Assembly: GCA_029964075.1 (NCBI GenBank)
Contig: CM057137.1
Span: forward strand, 806,001 to 870,000
DNA: 64,000 bases
Direction of reading: 5' to 3'
Origin: Patiria pectinifera
Taxonomy: Eukaryota > Echinodermata > Asteroidea > Valvatida > Asterinidae
In this document: positions 1 to 11,700 of the stretch, piece after piece
Position numbering within the stretch: the stretch's first letter is position 1
Layout: each line of letters opens with the position of its first letter
Program-made: the position numbers and the translations under genes
Notes under the pieces: generated by a model
What the model saw: only the letters and a program-made list of their open reading frames with translations
The model's database searches: none
Told to the model about the DNA's origin: nothing

Positions 1-190
1 TTTTCAGTCCTTACCTGATTCCGTGCGTTTTCCCCAAAATAATTTCCTCCCGCTTCTAAAACTGTAATTTCTTCTCATTATCTTTCTTACAGGTTTCTTC
101 CGGCTTGATCGAGCTACACTGCAGTGCCTTTAGGGCACTTTTGAGGGTTTCTTGGTTTCATTTCCACAAAACTATAACTAAATGAAATTT
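1..190 (+). repeat. 3' part of a SINE family copy, cut by window start
   Basis: This stretch matches the body of the tRNA-headed element at 57552-57845 in the same orientation. Shared blocks include TACCTGATTCCGTG, TCTAAAACT, TCTCATT and CTTGGTTTCATT. The promoter half would lie before base 1. It lies downstream of the stop codon of gene 1. Confidence 0.7.
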
Positions 191-236
191 AAAAAAAGCA
201 ATATCAGTAATGGATATATAACGTGTACTTGGTGAT

Positions 237-242
237 TTTATT
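237..242 (-). terminator. candidate polyadenylation signal, gene 1
   Basis: AATAAA read on the minus strand, about 80 nt past the stop codon of gene 1. Cleavage here is not shown by the sequence alone. Confidence 0.45.
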
Positions 243-320
243 TCCAACATGCACATGTGTATAACATGTTTTAACGTTCAATGTGAATTATAACGTGCAC
301 TCCTCTTTGGCCCATCTTCA

Positions 321-2695
321 CTATGGACCCACCGAGGCCTTTCGCTTAGCGTATAGAGCTTCAAAAACTAATAGGGGAATCGACAGCAATATCATTCCAG
401 CAAACAAGCAGAGAGCCATGCTGAAACTTCCCGTCCACTCGTAAACCTGCCCTGAAAAAAAGAAAAGAAATGAAATTTCCTTTTAGATACCAGTGTCGGT
501 AATATGTTAACGGTCGTGAATACATCACCAGTGCCATCTTAAACTTAACCGCTCCTAAATATACTTAAAAAGTAATCATGACTATTAAACGCATTCACAT
601 CATAAAGAAATAAACTTCTTGCCACAGGCTTGTATAAATATCATGATCATACGTCCATTTTCGTTCAATAAACAGTGTTAATCGGAAGCTTTATTGCTTA
701 ACTGAAAGGATATTAATCGGTACAGCAAAGTTACAATTCCTGCATGAAATGTGACAGAGGCCTACGGAAATTGTTTTAAGAGAAAAGGTGTAATGTAGAC
801 ACATATCTCAAATTGTCAACAAACCTGATATCAATCCGCCCAGTGTCCCAGCAACACCGCTAAACATTCCTTGCCAGCCCAGTACACTAACCAACCGGTC
901 ATCCGTCGTAAGGAACCGTGACATGACGTCAATGGCTTGGAACATCACACCGTAACCAACGCCTACGAGTACAGTAAGAGCCAACTGTCCGATGAACGGT
1001 CTGATGAAGGCGTCTAGGAGGAGCGATACACACACGAGGCTCGCCCCGAAACACCCCCAAAATGTCATGGACGGTTTAATACCAACATGCTGAAAGAGAG
1101 GCACTATCAACTTGCCGATGGCGTTGCCAATTCCAAATGCAGTGGGAAGAAACGAAGCCTGTATGCTGCTGAGGCCCTGAAACTGCCCGTGTGACACCAT
1201 GTAAACCAACCACGCATAATAGGTAAAATTACCTGCGGAATTCGCACCAGTCAGCAGAACAAACCTAACATCTGCCAGCAATGCAAAATCCATTGCTTCT
1301 ATGATAAGTCGGCAATACTGCCGATCCCTTGCACAAGAGTCTGGATCTGAGCAACTTCTACCATCAGTATCAGTTTTATTAAGGCAAATTCTCCCTTCTC
1401 TCCATTCTCTGTCTTCGTCCTCATCGCTTACAGGAACCTCTTGGTACTGCTCAGTGTCTGGTGAAGAGGAAGATGGATTGCGTCGCATAAGCATAGCAAA
1501 CGCCACCAGATGAAAGGAGATACCTCCCAGTAAGAGCATGGTTCTTCTCCAGCCATAGGTGTCTAGAAGTACCTGGGTCATGGGTCCGTAAACCATCGTG
1601 CTAACAGGAACACCCAGTGTTGATATTCCAACGGCGAGTGGGTATTTCTCTTTAAAGTATGAAGCCATTACTGCAAAGCCAATGAACAAACAAAGTGCTG
1701 ATCCAATACCTGAAAAAAATGTTCAGAAAGCAGATTGCTTTATGTGGTCAACTTTAACAATCCATATGCATTAACGTAAGGCATAACACGCTGGAAAAGC
1801 AATGATAAAAATACGAAATGGTATTGAATCACTCGATTAACTTTATCCCGTCATTGGATTTGGCAACCTTCGTCTCCAGATCTACACCTCGGTGTCTGGT
1901 ATTATGAACCAATTTCGAACAAAGTAATATACCTGCCAATCCAATAATAACAATGGTCAATGCCAAAACGCTGGTTGATATCGACGTCAGCATGATGCCT
2001 AGCGTACTAAGAAGTCCTCCCAACACCATCATGGGACGACTGCCCAGCAGGCGACACGCAGCTCCGACGATAGGCCCTACCGAAATAAAGGAATCACAAA
2101 CAGTACTGACCAGGCTTTGGACTAGTGCAAATGCGTATCATAAATATGAAAGGAAAACCTAGATTTTACCACGGATTCGTTCAAATCAAATGACAATACA
2201 AGTATCAAATCTGTTATGGTGATTCTGTGAGGGGTATACGGTTATCAGATTCAAGCTTAAGATGGCGGCCATTTTTTTCTCAAAATGACTGTTATGGAGT
2301 GACATTATCCCTATTGTACGATGTGATTACGGGATATCAGTAAACCACTTTCAGTGAATGCTACTGCCGTCTTTAGAACAATGACCACTAAATCGGCTAT
2401 CCAAAGTCGAGTTAGAAGGGACACACAGTGCACAACTCCGACAACCTGAGAGCAAATCAAGGCCTCTAGTACCATAATAAGTTCTTTTTCACTCACCCAT
2501 GCAATGATGCATTAGTCCAAAGAATACTAAAACCCATCCGACCAGCCACATGTCGCTGTCCAGGTCGTTGGTCATGGGAATGAGGAGGACACCAAGCGCT
2601 TTCAAGTTACCGTACACCACCAAATAACAGACGAACATTGTGGCCACCATGATCCAGCCCCTCTTGTTTTGGTCGTAATTTTCAGATGACGCCAT
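321..2695 (-). CDS. SLC16 (monocarboxylate transporter)-like carrier, gene 1, 4 exons
   Basis: Coding exons on the minus strand are 2695-2497, 2076-1933, 1709-825 and 451-321. They join to 1359 nt, or 452 residues. The product looks like a 12-helix major facilitator carrier of the SLC16 family in the plasma membrane. An N-terminal KRGWIMV motif sits where the family has its acidic-G-G-W-G-W signature, and SYFKEKYPLAVGIS matches the helix 4-5 motif. An acidic loop (PVSDEDEDREW) separates the two six-helix halves. In helix 8 the Asp/Arg pair of classical proton-linked members is replaced by Asn and Lys (FGIGNAIGKLIVP), so the substrate is unclear. I start at the Met followed by ASSENYD because gene 2 has the same start; an in-frame Met lies 12 codons upstream at 2731. 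Exon sizes match gene 2, which is divergent, with starts about 1.6 kb apart. Confidence 0.92.
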
Positions 2696-4257
2696 TTTCG
2701 GTTTTGTAATGGAATCAGCGTGATCACGCATGCTGTCAAGCTAAAACGGCTTATCAAGCGCAATTTGGGCGATTCACAATCCAGTGTGTGCACCACCAAC
2801 TATCAGTTTGCCAAGGACAAGTACCCTTTTTAAGTTTACGGTTGACAAAACACGGCCTATTCAAGACTTAGTGAACGACACCATGAGCTTATTCGTTAGG
2901 TACACCGTGGCATAGCCTTCTGCCCCCTTTACAAAAATACCATTGACAAAAGAAAAGAAAAGGGCGAACAAAATACTCGAATCATATGACCGGAACGAAA
3001 CTCCTGACTGGAAAAAAATAACAATTATTAATGTCCAGCGCCGCGACTTTGTCGATCATCTCCCACAATGCACTGGGGGAAAAAGTAATAGGTGCATGTG
3101 GCAGGCTTTATAGGTCAGGCAAGTCAAGTGGATGGGGGTGACTGGGTGTAGATCTGGAAATGGATAAAGATGTAGATAAAGGAATAAGTAAAGAATTTGA
3201 CGGAGATAAGATGAAGTGTGGGTGATACTGAGGTTCCATTATTGTTGATATTGATGAACATTAAGAATAAAAATAGAAATAGGTATGGAAGTATAATATT
3301 TAATGAATGTATCTGCATGTAATTAAGAACTGATCATTTATAAAAGCGTCTCCGATTACTCAGTCCGAAACCAATTTTGTGTAATCTCTAAAAGGGTAGA
3401 AGGCAGTTTGCGTATGGACGACAACTTTGAAACTTTGAAATTATCTGTGGCTCCTTATAGGCCTATATATGATTTTTCTTTCCATCGATTGTTACACTTC
3501 AAATTGCTGTCGGTGGTCGTCAAATGAATGCGATTGAAAACATTTTATCGCGATGAATCTGCGCTCGAGGGAAACAGCCCAACATATAGTTATTAGTTAC
3601 GAACAGCAAATGCAGAACGTCGCCCTGCAAACCTTTCCATTATTTGCATAAATTGGAATAATCCCGCGCGGTTTCCTGGCCATGGCCCTAAAAGGTTACC
3701 ATCGGGCGATAACCTGCTTTTTTAGTCGATACGGTCCCGCATTATACCACGCTCGTGTGTAAAAACAAATAGGCCCTCGATAATGTCTACAGAGCATGAC
3801 AGATGAGTTAATTATCACAATTCCATTGCGATATCATTGCAGCCGCGGCTCTGTTATAGTGCTTGTGGTCAAGGCTGTTTCAGATATGGTTTACTAGATT
3901 ATACATGTCCATTTCGTCACTCGTTACTATACCTCATTCACAAAGGAAATAATTATGCATAAGATCAAATGCACAAAATTGTATGTCTATTCAATTGGAC
4001 GGCTTTGATGTGCCTACAGAAACAGTGTATAGAAGTGGGGTTGAGGCGAATAATGAACCTGCCGCCTGTAACTGCATGACTTGCATGATATTCATCATGG
4101 AAAAGTTCACTCCCTAGGACAAGGCTTTAAGCGACAGTACGTGAGTTGGGACAGAAAAGTCGTCCCTTTGAACGCGTAGGCCTACTATCGAAATATATCA
4201 TCATGTAGGCTCACTGTTGTCATCATCGTTGTGACTGGTGACTAATCATTTCCGAAG
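2696..4257. promoter_or_regulatory. shared upstream region of divergent genes 1 and 2
   Basis: About 1.56 kb lies between the two start codons. It should hold the 5' UTRs and promoters of both carriers. I see no TATA box in a convincing place and no further coding exon. Segments near 3120-3340 are simple-sequence rich. Confidence 0.5.
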
Positions 4258-6495
4258 ATGGCGTCATCTGAAAATTACGACGACGACAAGTGGGGCTGGA
4301 TCATGGTGGCCACCTTGTTCATCTGCAATTTGGTGGTGTACGGTAACTTGAAAGCGCTGGGTGTCCTCCTCATTCCCATGACCAACGACCTTGACAGCGA
4401 CTTGTGGCTGGTCGGATGGGTTTTAGTATTCTATGGAATAATGCATCATTGCATGGGTGAGTGAAAACCGACGTAATGGTCGATGTGAGGCCTGGGTTTG
4501 TGTGTGTCCCTTCGAACTCGACGAATTTGGAAAGGCGATTTGACAGAGGTTTTTAAAAATGGCGGCCATCTTGGATCTGAAAACTACTCCTTAGAGAATC
4601 ACCATAACAGACCTGATGCTTTTCTTGTCATTTAAACGAATCCGTAGTACAATCTAGGTTGTCCTTTCATATTTTGTAAAACGTATTTGTTTAGTAGTCC
4701 AAAGCCAGCATTGGTTGATACGTCATGCCATATAATGTGATTCCTTTATTTCGGCAGGGCCTGTCGTCGGAGCTGCGTGTCGCCTGCTGGGCAGCCGTCC
4801 CATGATGGTGTTTGGTGGACTTCTTGGTACGCTAGGCTTCATGCTGACGTCGATATCAACCAGCGTTTTGGCAATGACCATTTATATTGTGGGATTGGCA
4901 GGTAAATTACTTTGTTTGAAATTGTTTTATAATACCAGGCACTGAGGTGTAGATCTAGAGGCGAAGGTTGTTAAAACAACTGAGGGGATAAAGTTTGCCG
5001 AGTGATTCAAATATCTTTCGGTGCCCGTGTTTTATTATTGCTATTCCAGCCTTTTATGCTTTACGTCAAGGTATCATTAAAGTTGACAACATCAAACAAT
5101 CTGCTTTCTGAACCTTTTTTCAGGTGTTGGGTCTGCATTTTGTTTGTTCGTTAGCTTGGCAACAATGGCTTCATACTTTAAAGAGAAATTCCTACTCGCC
5201 GCTGGAATATCGACTTTGGGTATTCCAATTAGCATGATGGTTTACGGACCCATGACCCAGGTACTTCTGGACACCAATGGCTGGAGAGGAACCACGCTCT
5301 TACTGGGAGGTGTCTCGTTTCATCTGGTGGCGTGCGCTATGTTAGTGCGACAGGATCCATCTTCTTCTTCACCAGACACTGAGAAGTACCAAGAAGTTCC
5401 GGTAAGCGATGAGGACGAAAGCAAAGAATGTAGAGAAGGGATAATTTGTCTCAATGACAAAACTGATACCGATGGCTCAGATCCAGGCCCTTGTAAAAGG
5501 GCACGGCAGTGTTGTCGACTCGTCATGGAAGCAATGGATTTTGCATTGCTGGCAGATGTTAGGTTTGTTTTGCTGACTTGTGTGAAAGCCGCAGCAAATT
5601 TTACCTATTATGCGTGGGTGGTTTTCATGGTTTCGCACGGGCAGTTTCAGAACCTCAGCGAAATCCAGGCTTCGTTTCTTCCCACTGCGTTCGGAGTTGG
5701 CAACGCCATCGGAAATTTGATAGTGCCTCTCCTTCAGCAGGTCGGTATGAAACCATCCATGACATTTTGGGGGTGTTTCGGGGCGAGCCTCGTGTGTGTA
5801 TCGCTCCTCCTAGACGCCTTCATCAGACCGTTCATCGGACAGTTGGCTCTTACTGGACTCGTAGGCGTTGGTTACGGTGTGATGTTCCAAGCCATTGACG
5901 TCATGTCACGGTTCCTTACGACGGATGACCGGTTGGTTAGTGTACTGGGCTGGCAAGGACTGTTTAGTGGTGTTGCTGGGACACTGGGCGGATTGATATC
6001 AGGTTTGTTGACAATTTGAGATATGTGTCTACATTCTACCTTTTTGTTAACAATTTTTGTTTGTCACATTTCATGCAAGATCTGTAGCCTAACTTTGCTG
6101 TTCAACTGAACAATAATTCTCTCGAGCAGATTTATTGAACGAAAATGTATGTTGATATCTAATAGTCTGTGGCAAGGAGTTTTTTAGTTTGCAGTTTTTC
6201 ATTCGACAATTGTTTTGTTGTTAATGCGTTAAATAGCCATGATTACTTTTTATGTACATTTAGGATAGGTTCAGATTGAGATGGCACTTGTGAGGTATTC
6301 ACGGCCGTAAACATTATTACTAGCACCAAAAAGGAAATATCATTTCTGTTCCTTTTTCCAGGGCAGGTTTACGAGTGGACGGGAAGTTTCAGCATGGCTC
6401 TCTGCTTGTTTGCTGGAATGATATTGCTGTCGATCCCCCTATTAGTTACTGAAGCTCTATATGCCAAGCGACAGGCCTCGATGGACCTTCAGTGA
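4258..6495 (+). CDS. SLC16 (monocarboxylate transporter)-like carrier, gene 2, 4 exons
   Basis: Coding exons are 4258-4456, 4758-4901, 5124-6002 and 6362-6495. They join to 1356 nt, or 451 residues. The protein is a close paralogue of gene 1, with the same four exons; exons 1 and 2 are identical in length (199 and 144 nt). The N terminus DDDKWGWIMVATLF and the helix 4-5 motif SYFKEKFLLAAGIS place it in SLC16. The loop between the halves is rich in Ser and acidic residues (about 190-230). The helix 8 Asp/Arg pair is Asn/Asn (about residues 308 and 312). The start codon lies in AAGATGGCG, which also resembles a YY1 core. Every splice site follows GT-AG. The pair probably arose by inverted duplication. 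The 3' part of exon 3 is nearly identical to gene 1, while the preceding part is clearly diverged. Confidence 0.93.
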
Positions 6496-6974
6496 TGATG
6501 GGCCAAAAATATCGTCAGCTTTACACAAACAGCGATTTCTTTTTATGCAGACCTCGTTTTCTTACAACGGGGGCCATGCCCCCCCCCCCAAAAAAAAAAT
6601 TAATTAAAAGAACCGTTTTTTTAAGTGACGCTGCAAAGAGGCAGCCACTGTGTACGTCAACATATTTTGCCAGCAACAACTGGTTAAAGTGGTCAGATCG
6701 CAAAACGGAGCATCTAGAATTCTAGAAAAATGCTGGGATTGTTGCAGTCGTCCTTCCTCCATGGTGAATCGAAAATTCTGAAAGAGACGCTTAAACTGCT
6801 TAAAACTTTTCGTGTGTGACTGGACGTTTGTAAACACTGGCAATCGTGGACTAGGGACAAATGAATTGGGGCACAAACAAAGGGTCCAAGATTGACCGAA
6901 CGACCACGACTTAAACTTTTGTAATCAATGAGTTGTTGCTAACAAGTTAGAATTCGTTGATGTTATATGTTATA

Positions 6975-7332
6975 TTGATGTTATTGGGTGGCATGGGTGG
7001 CTTGTGCGTGAAAGCGCTCGCCTCTCACCAAGGTGACCACGATTCGAATCCTGGCCGCGGATCGCATGTGAGTAGAGTTGTGCGTTGGTTCTCTCCTGTG
7101 CCACGAGGTTTTTTTCCCGGGCCCTCCGGTTTTCCTCCCTCCGGAAAAATCAAACACTTTCGATCTCAGGCTGTGCTCCGTGGTCATATATGGGTCGATG
7201 TGGCCGGCAGCCATAGGCGCCTTTACGTGCCAGCGGCCAGACCACATTGTAGCCGCGCCCTTCGCAATTCAGCATACCAGCTGCGAGTAAGGATGATTAG
7301 CCTCCCAAATTATTATTATTATTATTATTATA
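6975..7332 (+). repeat. tRNA-derived SINE with (ATT)n tail
   Basis: The head resembles a tRNA gene, with a B box GATTCGAATCC near 7041. A conserved-looking body follows (CTCCGGTTTTCCTCCCTCCG near 7125), then a run of ATT repeats at about 7309-7332. The body recalls the central domain of widely distributed animal SINE superfamilies, from memory and untested. It is a retroposed copy rather than a functional tRNA. Confidence 0.75.
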
Positions 7333-8639
7333 GTAATCCTTTATTTATTGTTAGGCCAGGCTGAGACTCATTCCCAAACGTCAAATGATGTCCCGCCTTC
7401 CCTCCCGTCTTCGATTTATCCACGGCCACTTTTCTATTTTGCCGCCTCCCCTAAAACCAAAAACAAAAACACACTCGCTATTTAACACACACATAATGGG
7501 TTACATACGTAGTGTGGACATTTCTTTTCTTTTCGAAAAAACCCTTGAGAAAAACCTGTGGAAAAAAAATTCATTTTACTCACACTGTGAAAACTCTTTC
7601 AACCCAATTTTTTTCTACGATTCCCTTTATTAGTGTTTCTCTTCATTTTGCCACAAATAGGCCCAACTCCAGAAATGCCTGTAAACCTGTTTTCCAGAGA
7701 GGAAGAACCATTCGCTCTTTTCACACTTCCGCCATGTGCATGCAGCAACTTTTCCTAGATCCTCCTCGGACATTTTACAGCCACATGTTATTCCAATTCA
7801 TTAACCCGTTCACGTATCGGCTCAAAGGTTCACCAGTTAAAAATACCTGCATGTATAGCCGCTTATTTACTTAATCAACGATTAATACTCTAAATAATTG
7901 TGGTATTGATAAAAACCTATATATTTGAATACTTTTCAATTCTATGTTTGAATATTACAAAGTTGGAAGTACAAAATAATTGATTAATGTATAAAAGAAA
8001 GCTCTATTTATAAGTGAACCAGCACTTTACAAGCAGATAAAAATGTCATTTTATGTTTGTATTTACAACAATAAAAGAGGTATCGCATTATTTTCATTCT
8101 TTCTAAAACCCTGAACTTGAAGACTTATTCGGACAAACGACACCATGACTATTGGGATCATACTAAATACATAATAATTGATAGGTACAACATGAAATAC
8201 ATTAGGTTAAATAATATTTAGCCAAAAACACGTACCGCATGTCCTAATACCAAGTAAAAGGACATGTAGGTGTAGGGGTAAACACATGTACTTGTATAGG
8301 TCCACATTTCATGTCACAACGCCATTTTTACATTCGATATTTGAACTACGCATGTGTTGAAAATAGTGCGTCGTAGGTCATTCGGAATAAATATAGACCA
8401 TGATACATTTGTTAACACACTGATGGATGTTGTGGTCACGTGGTGCCAACTTAAGCAATCGGTTCTCTTCTTCAATGCATGTATATCTCTTGAAATGTGA
8501 ATGGTGTAAAAGTGGTGAAAAGAGACTGTTTAATGCGGATGCAAAAGATGCTTAAATGTTTGGGTAGCCCGTTGGTATGACGTCACAGGACACGTGGTCT
8601 GTAAAGGGCCATCTCCGAGGTCGTACGTGTTAGTTCTGT

Positions 8640-8645
8640 TTTATT
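8640..8645 (-). terminator. candidate polyadenylation signal, gene 3
   Basis: AATAAA on the minus strand, about 147 nt past the stop codon of gene 3. Confidence 0.45.
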
Positions 8646-8791
8646 CTTTCTGCACTTAGTATGGTTAGTTCCAAAAGGTTTTCGTCGGACATCTTTATCC
8701 CGAATGACCTTTGACCTCGTTGCTCATGAAGGGCAATTCACGAGGGCATCACGCACAGTTCTCAATCGGGTGGGCATATCAGTGTTAATGA

Positions 8792-11700
8792 TTACAGTTT
8801 GGTAGCAACTGACGCACGTTGGTCTCTGTCAAATCTGGAATCCCCATCTTCAGAGGTAACATTCTCTGGTGAGCCCCACTTGCCAGCGTCCATTTGTTCA
8901 TACTGAGAGACACGTTTGCCTGGTTGTGCTTTATCCCCTTCAGAAGGACTTTCATTGGTACCATGCTCTGCGGAACCGTCAGTGTCGTTCACTGTGGATC
9001 CACCTGTGCTCTCGTAAATCGGATTCTGTTCCATGGGTGGCAGAGGTTTCATATCCTCGTAGGCAGTGTTGGGATCCTTCCAAAACGGATCGTCGCCGTT
9101 GCTGACGCCGCCTTTCCCCGACGAGAAGGTGGACATCTCGTGGTGCATCGGTCGTTCTTGGTTGACGTACTCGTTCTCGACCACTGGCGGACGAGTCTCG
9201 GAGGCTAAGAGGATGTCTGGCATTTCGGCCTCTGGGTCATCACCGGCATTGAAACCCGAGTTCAGGAGTGTCACGGGGGCTAAGTCGTCCGGCTTCAGAC
9301 TGATGTTTTGGTTTGCGTTCCCGGATCGTTTCCTGAAATGACAAACAAGTAAGGATAAGATTGTAAGTTTCTTCCCGAATCTGAAATGACCACAATCAAT
9401 CCATATCATCAACGTTTCGTGTTGATTCCCAGTGAAGTTTGTGGAAGAATATTCGTGGAATAAACAAAAAGGTATCCACACAATTATCCTGACGAAGGGC
9501 TACGAAGGAGACAGAGGGAACTGGGAAAACACTTGACCAAGTTATTACAATCGATCTGAACTGATGTTTACAGGATAAAAAAGCGGGACTGATAATGTTG
9601 AAACACCACTGTTTAAAACTCCAAAGGGAGAACAAAAATTCGAGAAAACGGTCAATCAAACATTCACTGTGCCAATGCCCTTGACATGTAGTGAAGGCCG
9701 AAATCGTGGGTTAAAAAAAGAAGAAGATGGAGCTCCGTGCGCCGACGAAAGAGGGCGCCCTTTTACCTAGCAACGACGTCTCATGGGCGGGACATTTTGC
9801 TGGTTGACGCGCACCGTTTCTTGTGTGTGACGCACGTACACCACGGGATTTGTACTATGTACACGCAGTGGCCGCGCTTCGCGGCAAATGAGTTGCTGTC
9901 AGGCAAGATGGCGTCGGTCGGTCAACCCCAACTGTACTTCCTTAGCCGGTGAGGGGGTACTTGTGAACGGAGCGGATAGCGTTGAAAGATTTCAACAACT
10001 TATTGGCGTATCTTACCTTAGTTTACAGGTAAGGGCGGCGATCATGATGATCACTAGAAGAAGGAGGAGTCCTGCTGCCCCACCGATGATGTACGGCAGG
10101 TAATCTATTTGGGGGGAAAACACGTAAGGGGTGAAAATCGTACTTCTGCTTTTACCTTCATTGTGTGGTCTTTGCCGCGTGTTTTCAGTAGGCCATAATT
10201 TTGAGCGAACTTTGCAGTTACAATTAAACAGACATGAATCCTGGGTTATTTACGTAAGTTCTAATTTTTTTCTGATGAAAAACAAAATGACATTTTGACA
10301 GTCTTTTGACAATCTTTTTGTAGTAAAGTTTTCACTGTCTCTTCCCACAAATCGTTGGCTCATATGGCTCATTTGAGGTTTCTTATGTTTTTGGTTTTTA
10401 AGGATGTTCAATAATCAGTTTTAATTTCGTGTGTAATTCAAACAGGTTGGGTTTTGGACGAATTTATTTACAACGCACCTGTTATGGATGTTCGGGGCTT
10501 AGTTGGGACAACCTTCACGGTAGTTTTAGGAGTTTCCTGCTTGGTGGTAGGGTCGGGCTTGTTCGTTATATATGAACTGGTAGTTTGCTGATTGACCGTA
10601 GTAACATCTGAACTGGTAGTTTGAGGTTTGGCTGTGGTAACATCTGAACTGGTAGTTTCTGTTAATCGAACAAATAATTCATAAGCATCCTTGCACCTTT
10701 AAAATTTAAAATCTGTTAAAATATTGAAAAAATTTACGATGCGTCTAATTTGCTCTGGGTGCATTTCATCTGTCGCTTTCAAGTATCAGTAAAATGACCA
10801 ATTTTAAATCAAATATAGATGATAAACATCTTGGAAATAAACGTAATAAACACTATTTGATTAAAGGTAAAGTGTTACCTAATAACAGCGTCGTGGATGG
10901 CTTTTCAGTTGTGGGTTCCTCTGTAGTGGTTGCTGATGCTGTTGTGGTTGGCAGTTGAGTTGTGGTAGGCTGTTCAGTTGTGGTTGGCAGTTCAGTTGTG
11001 GGTTCTGTATTATTTAACGAAAATATCAAATTAATCACCTTTTTTTTAACCAGGACAGATAGAAGAATTATTACCAAATCATAAACAAAATGTGTTTCTT
11101 ATTACGTTAAACACTTCTTTTAAAAAATAAAATTTCGATATAATTTTATCTTCTCTCCCCCAAGAAAGATAAGTACCACGAAAGAAAAAAAAGACTTTCA
11201 AAGTCCCCAGCAAGACTCATATTTTTGCTGGTGCCAGAGGGCCAGCCTAGTGTCATCTTTGCACCTCACTGACTCACTGAATGACTGACTGACTCACTGC
11301 CTCTTTGGAACCGGGCAGTGCTATCGTATGGGATGACCCTGTGACACCAAATGGGCTAAATCCGGCCCAATTGGGAAACACAGATGCATGAAACGAAGCT
11401 TCCAGTGAATATGCAATTCGTGAATCTGAATTAATTGAATAGACATTTTGAGCGCTCTGGAACCGCCTTTACTACGTTGTAAAACAAGTTGGGCAAAATG
11501 GGTTGATTATGAATATCGACCAATGTTGGTCGAATTATCAACTGCCTACACTCTTGGGCAAATTCTTCCCAATAGTTTGACAGGTTTGATCCAATTCAAC
11601 CAAATATGAGGTAATTTCATACCAATGCTGGGTAAATTACATTGCCCAACAATGTTTTATCCAACCTTTTAGCAGTGTATTCTTGCCTTGTCTTGTGTAA

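Larger units (their letters stand above)
6496..8791. other. spacer between the 3' ends of gene 2 and gene 3
   Basis: Genes 2 and 3 converge here. The region contains candidate 3' UTR sequence, a poly-C/poly-A run near 6580-6600, the SINE at 6975-7332, and otherwise AT-rich DNA with no coding signal I can support. Confidence 0.6.

Noticed and set aside
3001-3340. Minus-strand 64-residue frame upstream of gene 1
   Set aside because: Simple-sequence Phe/Ile/Leu-rich frame produced by AT-rich DNA; no evidence of coding.
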